A stretch of DNA of 12,179 nt from an uncultured Campylobacter sp. (GTDB lineage Bacteria; Campylobacterota; Campylobacteria; Campylobacterales; Campylobacteraceae): the NCBI RefSeq assembly GCF_938030815.1, contig NZ_CALHII010000255.1:1-12179 (forward strand), in the 5' to 3' direction. Made by a program: the position numbers and the translations under genes. A model generated the notes under the pieces. The model saw only the letters and a list, made by a program, of their open reading frames with translations, made no database searches and was not told the origin of the DNA. Positions 1 to 7,846 of the stretch are shown here, piece by piece; the stretch's first letter is position 1; each line of letters begins with the position of its first letter.

Positions 1-1047
1 CGAGGATTTCACCCCAGTACCGATGAGGTAGTCGCCATCCGGCATCGGAATGAAGCGGCTGTTGGGCTCTTTGATTCCCACGACGTCGGCGTTTGTAAAA
101 TCGCGCAAGCGAGTTTCTTTTAGACGCTTGAAGCGGATCCACGAAAAATCGGGCACCGTGATCTCCTCGATATCGATAAGCGAGTCTTTTTTATATAAAA
201 ATCGCTCCAAAATATTTTCCATATCGGGACGCACGCTTATCGCCGAAAGCCTTTGTGCGGCGAGCTTAGAGGGTGAGACGATAGAATTTGCGCCGAGTTT
301 TTTTAGCCTCTCGGTGTCGCTGTCATCATCGCTATTTGCCATGATGAAGTATGGGGTGATGCGACCAAGCTCCTTTTCGTATAGGCGCACGAGCGAGATT
401 ATCGCGATATTATCGGCTAAATTTGGACTTAGCGTGATGACGGATTTTGCAGATGACAGATGGGCTTTTAGCATCGTGGTTTCTACATGCGGTTCTCCTA
501 CGATGAAATATGGATAGCGGTTTTCTTCGGCGATTTTAGCTAGAGCGGGATCGGGGTCGATCACGACAAAAGGCAGATGATTTTCGCGAAACTGCTTGGC
601 AAGCTCGGCGCAGTAGATGTTGTTGTAACAGATAATGTAGTGGTTTTTGAGCCTTGCGATTTTGTTGATCATTCGTTGCTCCCTAAGTAAATTTTGAAGT
701 TTGCCGTTTTTTATGACCTCGACGACGACGCCCAGGCAAAACGAAAAGGTTCCAAAGCCCATGAGGATGAATAAGACGGTAAAAATTCTACCCGCGGGCG
801 ATATCGGCGCTACTTCGGTAAAGCCTACCGTCGTAAAGGTCATGCCTGCTTGATAAAAGGCGTCTACGAGCGAAAAGCCCGCTATAAAGACGTAGCCTAA
901 TGTGCCGATTAGCATCATCAGCACGATGGTTATAAGTGGTAAGCGAAAAGGTCGTAGCTGGTCGTAAATTTCTGTATAGAGGTTGATGTCCGGCTTAGTC
1001 GAGCCGGACCAGTCGAGGAATCGCTTGATCTTGTCCAAAACAGACAT
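1..1047 (-). CDS. TrkA/RCK-domain potassium channel protein, C-terminus cut by the window edge
   Basis: Inner-membrane ion channel with a cytoplasmic RCK/TrkA-N regulatory domain. Reading the minus strand from the ATG at 1045-1047 gives 349 open codons to the window edge, so only the last part of the TrkA-C domain should be missing. Two membrane segments lie at about residues 37-56 and 88-110. Between them is a pore loop with the K+ filter-like motif TTVGF at 72-76. The RCK domain begins near residue 135 (HYIICYNN); the acidic residue expected after beta strand 2 is seen in VVIDPDP (161-167). The usual GxGxxG dinucleotide loop is replaced by CYNNIY. The C-terminal part (about 290-349) resembles TrkA-C. 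A good AGAGGAA ribosome site precedes the start. The gene starts 18 bases after the rpmB stop, so the two are probably cotranscribed. The permeant ion is inferred from the filter motif. Confidence 0.88.
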   Translation of the reverse strand, partial: MSVLDKIKRFLDWSGSTKPDINLYTEIYDQLRPFRLPLITIVLMMLIGTLGYVFIAGFSLVDAFYQAGMTFTTVGFTEVAPISPAGRIFTVLFILMGFGTFSFCLGVVVEVIKNGKLQNLLREQRMINKIARLKNHYIICYNNIYCAELAKQFRENHLPFVVIDPDPALAKIAEENRYPYFIVGEPHVETTMLKAHLSSAKSVITLSPNLADNIAIISLVRLYEKELGRITPYFIMANSDDDSDTERLKKLGANSIVSPSKLAAQRLSAISVRPDMENILERFLYKKDSLIDIEEITVPDFSWIRFKRLKETRLRDFTNADVVGIKEPNSRFIPMPDGDYLIGTGVKSS

Positions 1048-1065
1048 AAATTCCTCTTTAAGAGG

Positions 1066-1257
1066 TTATTTTGATTGTTTTTTCATAGTTCGTAGAGTTG
1101 AGGCGGCGACTTTGATTCGTCTGGTTGAGCCGTCTTGTAGCTGAACGCGGATGGTGCGTAGATTGACCTGGAATTTCTTTTTGGTTCTGTTATTTGCGTG
1201 GCTAACGTTATTCCCTACCATCGCACCTTTGCCGGTGATTGCGCATCTTCTTGCCAT
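1066..1257 (-). CDS. rpmB: 50S ribosomal protein L28
   Basis: Large-subunit ribosomal protein of 63 residues, normal for the short Campylobacter form. The N-terminus MARRCAITGKGAMVGNNVSH is the family signature, followed by the conserved basic patch NNRTKKKFQVNLRTIR. Only one cysteine (C5) is present, so there is no zinc-type cysteine set. The ATG at 1255-1257 is preceded by AAGGA about 7 bases upstream. It is the first gene of a minus-strand unit that continues into the potassium-channel gene, and it is divergent from rpe. I recall the same rpmB | rpe-dnaQ arrangement in C. jejuni. Confidence 0.97.
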   Translation of the reverse strand: MARRCAITGKGAMVGNNVSHANNRTKKKFQVNLRTIRVQLQDGSTRRIKVAASTLRTMKKQSK

Positions 1258-1288
1258 AATAAATCCTTGATGATTAAAATAAATGACG

Positions 1289-1294
1289 ATTATA
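1289..1294 (-). promoter_or_regulatory. -10 element of the putative rpmB promoter
   Basis: The minus strand reads TATAAT exactly here, 31 bases upstream of the rpmB start codon, and is preceded by a T-rich run. That fits the Campylobacter sigma-70 promoter pattern, in which a good -10 with upstream T-rich periodicity replaces a conserved -35. No convincing -35 hexamer is seen. Confidence 0.55.
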
Positions 1295-1365
1295 TCGAAA
1301 AAATTTCAAATTATGCTTAAAATCCGCCGCGGTTTAAATTTAGCGAAATTTATGACAAAACTAAG

Positions 1366-1371
1366 TAAAAT
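1366..1371 (+). promoter_or_regulatory. Possible -10 element of the rpe promoter
   Basis: TAAAAT lies 30 bases upstream of the rpe ATG in the rpmB/rpe divergent region, downstream of an AT-rich stretch. It matches the -10 consensus at 5 of 6 positions. AT-rich words are common in these intergenic regions, so this is only a candidate. Confidence 0.3.
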
Positions 1372-1401
1372 TCCGCATCTTGAAATTTTAAAGGAATCTT
1401 A

Positions 1402-2043
1402 ATGTATGTCGCACCCAGCATTTTATCGGCGGATTTCGGCAGGCTCGCGGAGGAAATTCGCGCAGTCTGCGAAGTGGGTGCCGATCTCATTCACGTAGAC
1501 GTGATGGACGGACATTTTGTACCTAATCTTACGATCGGACCGCTCGTAGCAAGCGCCGCGGCAAAGGCGAGTAGCAAGCCTTTAGATATCCATCTGATGG
1601 TTAAAAACGTGCCGTTTTTCGTCGATCTTTTTTTGCCGCTAAAGCCGAAATTTCTTAGCTTCCACATCGAGGAGGAGACCCATCCGCTGCGCCTCATAGA
1701 TCACATCCGCCATAGCGGCGTCTCGCCTGCGGTCGTGCTAAATCCGCACACTCCGCTTAGCGCGCTGGAGTTTATCTTGGGCGAGGTCGATATGGTGCTT
1801 TTGATGAGCGTCAATCCGGGCTTTGGAGGGCAGAAATTTATCCCCTCGGCGCTTGAGAAAATTAAGCAGCTGCGCGAGCTGATCGATCGCAAAGGCGCAA
1901 AATGCCTCATCGAGGTCGACGGCGGCGTAAACGGGCTGAATATCGCAGATATCGACGAAGCGGGCGCCGACGTCGTGGTAGCGGGCAACTACATATTTTC
2001 TTCAAACGACTACGCGGAGGCGATCCGTGCGCTTAAAATTTAG
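1402..2043 (+). CDS. rpe: Ribulose-phosphate 3-epimerase
   Basis: Cytoplasmic enzyme interconverting D-ribulose 5-phosphate and D-xylulose 5-phosphate in the pentose phosphate pathway. The 213 residues cover the whole TIM-barrel family length. Seen motifs are APSILSADF (4-12), HVDVMDGHFVPN (31-42), HLMV (64-67), LLMSVNPGFGGQ (133-144) and EVDGGV (171-176). The expected metal ligands and catalytic acids H31, D33, H64 and D173 are all present. AAGGA at 1391-1395 lies 6 bases before the ATG. The exonuclease gene follows after 21 bases on the same strand, so the two are likely cotranscribed. Confidence 0.97.
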   Translation: MYVAPSILSADFGRLAEEIRAVCEVGADLIHVDVMDGHFVPNLTIGPLVASAAAKASSKPLDIHLMVKNVPFFVDLFLPLKPKFLSFHIEEETHPLRLIDHIRHSGVSPAVVLNPHTPLSALEFILGEVDMVLLMSVNPGFGGQKFIPSALEKIKQLRELIDRKGAKCLIEVDGGVNGLNIADIDEAGADVVVAGNYIFSSNDYAEAIRALKI

Positions 2044-2064
2044 GCGCGGCACAGGGGCAAAATT

Positions 2065-2871
2065 TTGACGCGCCAGATCGAAAATCTCATAAATTTACTG
2101 GCTCAAAAGAGCATAAATTATTACGATTTTATCTCAAAAGCAAGCGATATTGCCGAAATTACCGAGCTTTTCGAGCCCAAAGACCTCTCGATGTGGCGGG
2201 CGCTGGGCATAGAGATAATAAAGCTAGATAGCGGCAAAATCACACTCAAAACCCGTGAGACGGACATAGATGATCAGGAATTTTGCTTCGTGGACATCGA
2301 GACGAACGGTGGGCTCTCAAACGGCCAGATCATCGAAATCGGCGCGATAAAAACGCGCGGCACGCAGGAGTTGGACCGCTTCGAAAGCTTCGTTTACGCG
2401 CCCGTCGTACCCGAAAATATCACGGAGCTTACCGGTATCCACGCGGACGATCTTGTGGGCGCGCCGCCGCTAGCTAGCGTGCTGGAGCGGTTTAGGCTGT
2501 TTTTAGGAGATAGCGTTTTTGTGGCGCACAACGTCAAATTTGACTACGGCTTCATCGACGCGAGCCTGCAAAAATGCGGCTTCGGAATGCTTTTAAATCG
2601 CAGGCTCTGCACCGTCGAGCTCGCGCGCCGCACGATCGAGGCGCAAAGATACGGGCTCGGCTCGTTAAAAGAGCTTTTAGGCGTGCAAAACGTCCACCAC
2701 CGCGCATTTAGCGACGCCGTTTCCTGCTTTGAAATTTTCAAATCCGCGCTCTCGCGGCTGCCGTGGAGCGTGCAAAGCACTGAGGATCTGATACTTTTTA
2801 GTAAGACCGCAAAGAGCCTGGCGCTGCCTAAGCCGCAGCTTTCGGGGCGTGGCGAGGGCGAAATTTTATAA
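2065..2871 (+). CDS. dnaQ: DnaQ-type 3'-5' exonuclease (DNA polymerase III epsilon-like)
   Basis: DEDDh-family exonuclease, probably the proofreading subunit of the replicative polymerase. The catalytic set is complete: D77 and E79 in FVDIETNG (Exo I), D160 in HNVKFDYGFI (Exo II), and H212 and D217 in HRAFSDA (Exo III). An N-terminal extension of about 70 residues of unknown role precedes the domain, and a short tail follows it; the total is 268 residues. The start is TTG with AGGGG 7 bases upstream. The next in-frame ATG is codon 43, which would remove part of the extension but not the catalytic domain. The gene directly follows rpe, the order I recall in C. jejuni, where it is annotated dnaQ. 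It could be a DnaQ-like exonuclease not bound to the polymerase core. Confidence 0.88.
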   Translation: MTRQIENLINLLAQKSINYYDFISKASDIAEITELFEPKDLSMWRALGIEIIKLDSGKITLKTRETDIDDQEFCFVDIETNGGLSNGQIIEIGAIKTRGTQELDRFESFVYAPVVPENITELTGIHADDLVGAPPLASVLERFRLFLGDSVFVAHNVKFDYGFIDASLQKCGFGMLLNRRLCTVELARRTIEAQRYGLGSLKELLGVQNVHHRAFSDAVSCFEIFKSALSRLPWSVQSTEDLILFSKTAKSLALPKPQLSGRGEGEIL

Positions 2872-2892
2872 ATCGCGCGCCGAATTAGAAAA

Positions 2893-2913
2893 TGAAATTT
2901 TAGCGAAATTTCA
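2893..2913. other. AT-rich hairpin just after dnaQ
   Basis: Arms TGAAATTT (2893-2900) and AAATTTCA (2906-2913) are perfect inverted repeats with a 5-base loop. The hairpin begins 21 bases after the dnaQ stop. It could help end transcription of rpe-dnaQ, but no T-run follows and the stem is AT-rich, so a classical intrinsic terminator is not supported. The same TTTAGCGAAATTT word recurs near 1340 and 7756, so it may be a dispersed motif rather than a terminator. Confidence 0.35.
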
Positions 2914-4484
2914 CACCGCCGTTTGAAGGGTAAATTTTGCGCTTTTAAGCGGCGGGGCTTTAATCTGCGCGAATTGTGGCAGCGGTAAATTCGATCCGAG
3001 CGATTTTGGGCGGCGCAAATCGGCGCGTATGGGCCTAGATTTTGAAATTTTACCCTTGCCGTAGCGATTGAATGCGCACAAATCGCGGCGGCGCAAATTT
3101 AAAGCGCTACTGCGGCGAGATGTGATTGCGAGTGAACCGAAACGGCGCGAATTTAAGCAGGCACGGTTTTAAATCGCATTGCGATCGCACCAAATTTAAG
3201 TGTAAATGCCCGCAGCGGCGCCCTCCGCGTATGCCGGCTAGGCGGGATCATGCGATTTTAATTTGCTCGGGCGGGTGTGGCAGCGAATGCTCGCGGAGCC
3301 TTTTTGCTTTCGCGGTTTTGATCTTTGCGGCGATAAATTTTGCGCCCGCCCGCGGTTTTACAACCTTGCTTCGAGCGAATTTTTTAAGCGCTTGCAGTCA
3401 CGCGGATGCGTCCAAGGCGTCGCGCGCTTTAAATTTTAATTTAGCCTAGGTGCGCGAATTCGATGCTTTAAACTCTAAAATCAATAAATTTTGCCCGCGC
3501 CTGCCCGTCTTTTGCGTCCTAAAAGCAATAAATTTAGCGCGCCCGTACCGCCGCCGCAGATATGCTAGACGCGAGTGTCTTATGCATTCGCCGCTTGGAA
3601 TTTTGATTTTAGCTTGACGACCCGATCGGTACGTGCCCGTGCTGAAAATTTTAAAATGGAGATTTATAAAATTTTTTGGCGCCGACCGAAAATGAAATTT
3701 CATAAATTTTTATCGCAAAACACAGCGCGATCGGAGTAAATTTACGTAAACCCAAAATTTATCGTAGCGGCGTACCGTAGTCGCATATGTACTAAAATTT
3801 AGCGATAAGCGAATCCGCGATCCTAATAATACGAATTTTACGCAGACGCGCCCCGCTCCGAATCAAAGCGTCATCGGAGGGCTAGCGGGCTTTGTGAGCG
3901 AGCGGAGTAATGCGTCGCCGTTATCTTTGCAAGAAGCGCGATCTTGCGATTAGGCGGTCTTTCGCGCCTCAAAAAGGGCATATCGTGAGCTGAAATTCGA
4001 AACGGAATTTCATAAGACGGATCGCTGCTTTTAAATTTACGTTGCAAATTCCATAGGCTGCGAATACTGCGTTAAATTTTAAAATTCTGTCTGTTTTAGT
4101 CATGTCTTGAGGTATGTATTGCGAGGGTCCGCGAGCCACTTGATTGGAAAATGAGTTTTAGATCGCGCCTTGCGTATGTATCGCGCGGTAAAATAAATTT
4201 TTGCGCCGTAAAATTTCGCGCCGCTGCGTTACTGCTGAGCCGCCCGCTGTCTTAACTCCCGTCCGATCACTTCGTATCTTCAAACGCGCTAGAATTTCAG
4301 CAAAGCTACGTTTTAATGCAAAATTTATCTACTTACCGCGGTCTGTGGTGGATGAAATTTTACCGCTCGCCGCAAGCTGTGCGCGGTATTTGCTTGTCGT
4401 GCATGCGCGTCACGGCCCAGCGGGGTTTTTTCGTATCGGTTGTGCGGTTTGCTTACCGCGTATACGCGTCATGGACTAGCATCC

Positions 4485-4680
4485 GTCTGCCGCGAGCCGT
4501 CGCCGCTCGTCCGCCTCGTTACGCATATTTTTGTGCTGTAAGCTACGCGTCACCGCATCTGCGTCAAGATCGCGCCGTGCCTTTAAAGCACGCAAATCTA
4601 TCCTGCATAAAATTTCGCTTCTTCGCCATGCTCGCCTCCTGCCGCACTTTGTCGTACTTGTCTGCTGCGAGCCGTCGCCG
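4485..4680. repeat. Pair of 21-bp direct repeats, 175 bases apart
   Basis: 4485-4505 and 4660-4680 are both of the form GTCTGC-Y-GCGAGCCGTCGCCG and differ at one position only. They lie in the gene-poor region, near related GC-rich words such as ACGCGTCA around 4405, 4464 and 4546. No protein or known element explains them. Confidence 0.6.
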
Positions 4681-4768
4681 TCTTATTTCGCAACCGCACC
4701 TACCGCGCATTATACCGCGCTCGTTGCAAGTTTTAGCGCCCGCGTCTTGAAATTTCAGTCTAAAAGCC

Positions 4769-5905
4769 CTATTTAGTGCCGCGTCCTAGCAGAAACAATC
4801 TCACCGCTTGTTCGGCGACACGGGCTAAATTTTGTGTCGCGATCTCTTTTTCCATCGCGTGCTCAAGGCTCATCGGTTCATTTAGGATGCAAAAAAATGC
4901 GCCTATGCCACGCTCGTTACAGCCGCCGGCACAGGGCGAGATACCGCCTGCCAGCGCGATTACGGGCACGCCGTAGGAAGCGGCGATCTTCGCAACACCG
5001 CAGGGGGTTTTGCCCATCGAGCTTTGAAAATCGAGCCTTCCTTCGCCTGTGATGACAAGCTCGGTGCCTTGCATATCGCGATCCAGTCCGATCTCTTCGG
5101 TGATGATGTCGATGCCCGGCTTAAGCGTTGCGTTTAGAAAGCTTACGAAGCCAAAGCCTAGCCCGCCGGCAGCTCCTGCTCCGGGGCTATTCCAAAGCTC
5201 GCGTCCGAGGTACTTACTTACGACGCTTGCGAAATTTATAAGCCCTGCATCAAGCTGCTTTACCATCGCCGCATCCGCGCCCTTTTGCGGAGCGTAAATA
5301 TATGCCGCGCCGTTTTCGCCAAAGAGCGGATTATCCACATCGCAGGCGATAAGAAACTCGCACTCTTTAAGATGCGGCAGCACCGAAGTGCAATCTATCG
5401 TGGCGAGTTTAATCAGATCCTCGCCCGCTCCCGCAAGCTCTGCGCCATTTGCATCTTTAAATTTAAAGCCGAGCGCGCGCAGCATACCCATACCCGCGTC
5501 ATTCGTAGCACTTCCGCCGATGCCGATGATAAACTTTCGCGCGCCGTGCGCAATCGCATGCGCTATCATCTCGCCAAAGCCGTAGGTGCTCGTTTTTAGC
5601 GGGTTGCGGCGCGATTTTTCGATGAGCGGCAGACCCGATGCGGACGCCATTTCTAAGATGCCTAGCTCGCCTTTTAAGGCGTAGCGCGCGGGCGTTTTTT
5701 CGCCTAACGGATTTGCTACGATGACGTCCATGAACTTAGCTTTTAGCGCGTCTGCAAGGGCTTCAACGCTTCCTTCGCCGCCATCTGCGATAGGTTTGAC
5801 GAGCACCTCGCAGCCTAGCTTTTCGATGCCTGATTTTACGGCGTTGCCCGCCTCAAGCGAACTAAGCGAGCCCTTAAACGAGTCGATCGCGACTAAAACT
5901 TTCAT
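4769..5905 (-). CDS. glxK: Glycerate kinase (GlxK/GarK family)
   Basis: Cytoplasmic kinase that phosphorylates D-glycerate with ATP; bacterial GarK/GlxK members make 2-phosphoglycerate, which enters lower glycolysis at enolase. At 378 residues the length is typical. Family signatures are IDSFKGSLSS (7-16), DGGEGS (41-46), GIGGSATNDAGMGML (128-142), CDVDNPLFGENGA (188-200) and GEGRLDFQSSMGKTP (287-301). The ATG at 5903-5905 has AAAGGA about 6 bases upstream. The upstream neighbour on the same strand, after a 392-base gap, is a GntP-family permease, which suggests uptake followed by phosphorylation of glycerate. That gap is wide and structured, so separate transcription is possible. The exact phosphorylation position (2 or 3) cannot be read from the sequence. 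Confidence 0.95.
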   Translation of the reverse strand: MKVLVAIDSFKGSLSSLEAGNAVKSGIEKLGCEVLVKPIADGGEGSVEALADALKAKFMDVIVANPLGEKTPARYALKGELGILEMASASGLPLIEKSRRNPLKTSTYGFGEMIAHAIAHGARKFIIGIGGSATNDAGMGMLRALGFKFKDANGAELAGAGEDLIKLATIDCTSVLPHLKECEFLIACDVDNPLFGENGAAYIYAPQKGADAAMVKQLDAGLINFASVVSKYLGRELWNSPGAGAAGGLGFGFVSFLNATLKPGIDIITEEIGLDRDMQGTELVITGEGRLDFQSSMGKTPCGVAKIAASYGVPVIALAGGISPCAGGCNERGIGAFFCILNEPMSLEHAMEKEIATQNLARVAEQAVRLFLLGRGTK

Positions 5906-6056
5906 ATTTTTCCTTTAGCTGGTATTTTAAAATTTTGGAATTTTACAGCGCGTAGGCTAAATTTACGATGACAAGACTGAAGCAAGAGTAGAATTTTAAA
6001 ATCTCGTTGCCGAATTTATGGGGTAAATTCTAAAATTTCATGTCGTGGAATTTTAG

Positions 6057-6077
6057 AATTCTGTAAGCCACAGAATT
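6057..6077. other. Short perfect hairpin in the glxK upstream region
   Basis: AATTCTGT (6057-6064) and ACAGAATT (6070-6077) are perfect inverted repeats around a 5-base loop AAGCC. A G-T pair extends the stem by one. There is no following T-run on either strand. It could be a leader structure or a protein-binding palindrome upstream of glxK; the role is unknown. Confidence 0.4.
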
Positions 6078-6196
6078 TCGGCTAAATTTTAAAATTCCGT
6101 AGCGATAGAATTTTAAAATTTCGCTCCTTGAGGCTTTGTGTGTAAATTTAAAACTCCGCTATACGAAATTTTAATACTAGGGCATTTGCGCGGTAC

Positions 6197-6236
6197 GGCT
6201 AGCTACGTAAATTTAAAGAATTTTATGTAGCTAGCC
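6197..6236. other. Strong 10-bp inverted repeat downstream of the permease gene
   Basis: GGCTAGCTAC (6197-6206) and GTAGCTAGCC (6227-6236) are exact reverse complements. Further AT pairs continue inward, giving a long imperfect stem with a small loop. It lies 62 bases past the gntP stop codon on the minus strand. No U-tract follows, so it may be a transcript-stabilising 3' hairpin or an operator rather than a classical terminator. Confidence 0.5.
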
Positions 6237-6297
6237 ACTGGTAGATACCGTATTGCACTCTGCACTGATTTAGCGCTGTAGCGGCTAAATAAGCAGC

Positions 6298-7674
6298 CTA
6301 GATCAAAAACAGCGACAAAATCCACACGCTGATCATACCTGTAATGCCCATAATTAGCGTAAGCATGGTTTGAGTGCGGTAGCCTTGCTGCGGGTTCATC
6401 TTGCTAAAATTCGTAACGACCCAGAAGTAGCTGTCGTTAGCGTGCGAAACCGTCATCGCGCCCGCTGCGATCGCCATTACCACAAGCGCGCCGGACATTT
6501 CGGAGGTGAAGCCCAGTACCTGCATCAGCGAACCATCCACGTTAAACGCGCCCATGATCGAAGCGGTGGTGATGATCGCAACGGTGGAGCTTCCTTGCGC
6601 GGTTTTTAAGACGGCTGAGATTAAGAACGGGAAGAAAATCCCAGCAGCTTTAATTGCGGTCGCATTGTCCTTGATGTAGGTTACGAAGCCGGCGTCGGTG
6701 ATTACCTTGCCTAGCACTCCGCCCGCTGCGGTGATGAAGAGGATCGGGCCTACGATTTTTAAGGATTCGTTGGTGATCTCGCTAAATTCGCCTAGCTTGC
6801 CGGTTTGTGCGAGCAGAAATACCGCAAAAACTACGCCCAAGGCTAGCGCGATGATAGGATTTCCTAAAAATTGTAAAATTTCGCCCGCAAATCCGCCTAC
6901 TTTTAGGATCTTGGCGACGGAGCCCAGCGCCATAAATAGGATCGGTACCAAAATAGGGGCTAAGCTCAAAAATCCGCTCGGCAATTTGCCGTATTGTTTA
7001 AGCAGATCGTCGTAGCTTTTTGCGATAACCTCATTCGCTTCAGCCTCGCTTATATGCACGCTCTTGGCGACTTTTTTGGAAAAAAAGTATGTAGCGATCA
7101 GCACCGGCAATGATACTACCGCGCCCATTGCGATTACGAGTAGCAGATTGCCGCCTAGACCCACGGCGCCTGCTGCGGCGATCGGTCCCGGAGTTGGCGG
7201 GATGAATACGTGCGAGGCATAAAGTCCGCCTGAGAGCGCTACCGCCAGGGCGACCGGGTTTTCGCCGATTTTTTTACTGATCGCTTCTCGGATCGGGTTT
7301 AAAACTACGAAGCCGCTGTCGCAAAATACGGGGATACCTACGATCCAGCCCATTATGAGCATCGCAAGCTCGGGGCGCTTTTGCCCGACTACGTTTACGA
7401 CCATATCGGCGAGTTTTAGCGCCGCGCCTGTCTTTTCGAGCACGGTGCCGATGAGCGCGCCGAAGATTATGACGATACCGATACTCTTAAACGTGCCGCT
7501 GAATCCGTCGCCGATAATTGCGGGGATCTTGGCTAGCGGTATGCCCGCGACGATCGCGAGCGCCAGGGAGATAAGCATTAGCGCCAAAAACGGGTGAACG
7601 CCTGCTTTGGAGATCAAAAAAATCATCACGACGACCGCTATGGCGAAGCAGATGATTAACGCAACACCGCTCAT
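6298..7674 (-). CDS. gntP: GntP-family gluconate/glycerate-type permease
   Basis: Inner-membrane secondary transporter of the Gnt family, normally a proton symporter for gluconate or related sugar acids. The 458 residues are almost wholly hydrophobic with about 12 or more membrane segments. Family-typical stretches include GFSGTFKSIGIVIIFGALIG (58-77), GIPVFCDSGFVVLNP (113-127) and HVFIPPTPGPIAAAG (155-169). The start ATG at 7672-7674 has AAGGAG 7 bases upstream. Its partner downstream is a glycerate kinase, so glycerate is a better substrate guess than gluconate; no gluconate kinase or Entner-Doudoroff gene is in the window. The substrate assignment is inference from context only. Confidence 0.93.
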   Translation of the reverse strand: MSGVALIICFAIAVVVMIFLISKAGVHPFLALMLISLALAIVAGIPLAKIPAIIGDGFSGTFKSIGIVIIFGALIGTVLEKTGAALKLADMVVNVVGQKRPELAMLIMGWIVGIPVFCDSGFVVLNPIREAISKKIGENPVALAVALSGGLYASHVFIPPTPGPIAAAGAVGLGGNLLLVIAMGAVVSLPVLIATYFFSKKVAKSVHISEAEANEVIAKSYDDLLKQYGKLPSGFLSLAPILVPILFMALGSVAKILKVGGFAGEILQFLGNPIIALALGVVFAVFLLAQTGKLGEFSEITNESLKIVGPILFITAAGGVLGKVITDAGFVTYIKDNATAIKAAGIFFPFLISAVLKTAQGSSTVAIITTASIMGAFNVDGSLMQVLGFTSEMSGALVVMAIAAGAMTVSHANDSYFWVVTNFSKMNPQQGYRTQTMLTLIMGITGMISVWILSLFLI

Positions 7675-7753
7675 AAAAGCTCCTTGAATGGATTTAATTT
7701 GCCCGCAAGCGGTTTAAGCTTAAGCTCCGTTTGCGCCTCAAATTAATGCGGTA

Positions 7754-7781
7754 ATTTTAGCGAAATTTTAATATAAAGCAA
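7754..7781 (-). promoter_or_regulatory. Possible gntP promoter
   Basis: On the minus strand TTGCTT (7776-7781) and TAAAAT (7754-7759) are separated by 16 bases, an acceptable sigma-70 layout. It would start transcription about 70 bases before the gntP ATG. The resulting leader includes an AAGCTTAAGCTT-type palindrome near 7716-7728. It is only a candidate because AT-rich words are abundant here. Confidence 0.35.
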
Positions 7782-7846
7782 GAAAGGCGGCGTTAAATTT
7801 ATGGAAATTTATGATTTATGCGGAAATGATGGACTAGCTAGCGGAA

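Larger units (their letters stand above)
2872..4768. other. Gene-poor convergent intergenic region of about 1.9 kb
   Basis: Between the 3' ends of dnaQ and the glycerate kinase gene I find no credible gene on either strand. Open frames of 60-144 codons exist but are rich in Arg, Ser, Ala and Cys, overlap in several frames, lack recognisable domains and lack good ribosome sites. The sequence alternates GC-rich patches with AAATTT-type words and has short degenerate direct repeats, for example variants of AATAAATTTTGC followed by a GC-rich block near 3330, 3482 and 3527. It is best described as decayed or spacer DNA. No tRNA-like fold or CRISPR array was seen. Confidence 0.6.
5906..6297. other. 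Palindrome-rich spacer between the permease and glycerate kinase genes
   Basis: There is no gene here. Between about 5924 and 6120 the region holds a cluster of near-palindromic AT words built on AATTTTAAAATT (near 5924, 5993, 6087 and 6108), plus two distinct hairpins listed separately. On the minus strand this would be the 3' region of the gntP transcript and the 5' leader of glxK. A weak -10 (TAAAAT on the minus strand, 5924-5929) lies close to the glxK start. Confidence 0.55.

Noticed and set aside
50..517. Plus-strand open frame of 155 codons
   Set aside because: It is the antisense shadow of the potassium-channel gene, whose frame has clear domain motifs; the plus frame has none.
3126..3703. 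Open frames of 107 (plus) and 85 (minus) codons
   Set aside because: Composition looks random, there is no good start context and no family resemblance; the short hydrophobic stretch in the plus frame is not enough for a call.
4709..4714. Perfect minus-strand TATAAT
   Set aside because: It sits in a GC-rich palindromic context in the gene-free region with no gene or leader downstream that it could serve.
4201..4776. Three overlapping plus-strand open frames of 81-144 codons
   Set aside because: They overlap each other in different frames, are rich in Arg/Ser/Ala/Cys, have no ribosome sites and no recognisable domains; they are likely chance in a GC-rich repeat patch.
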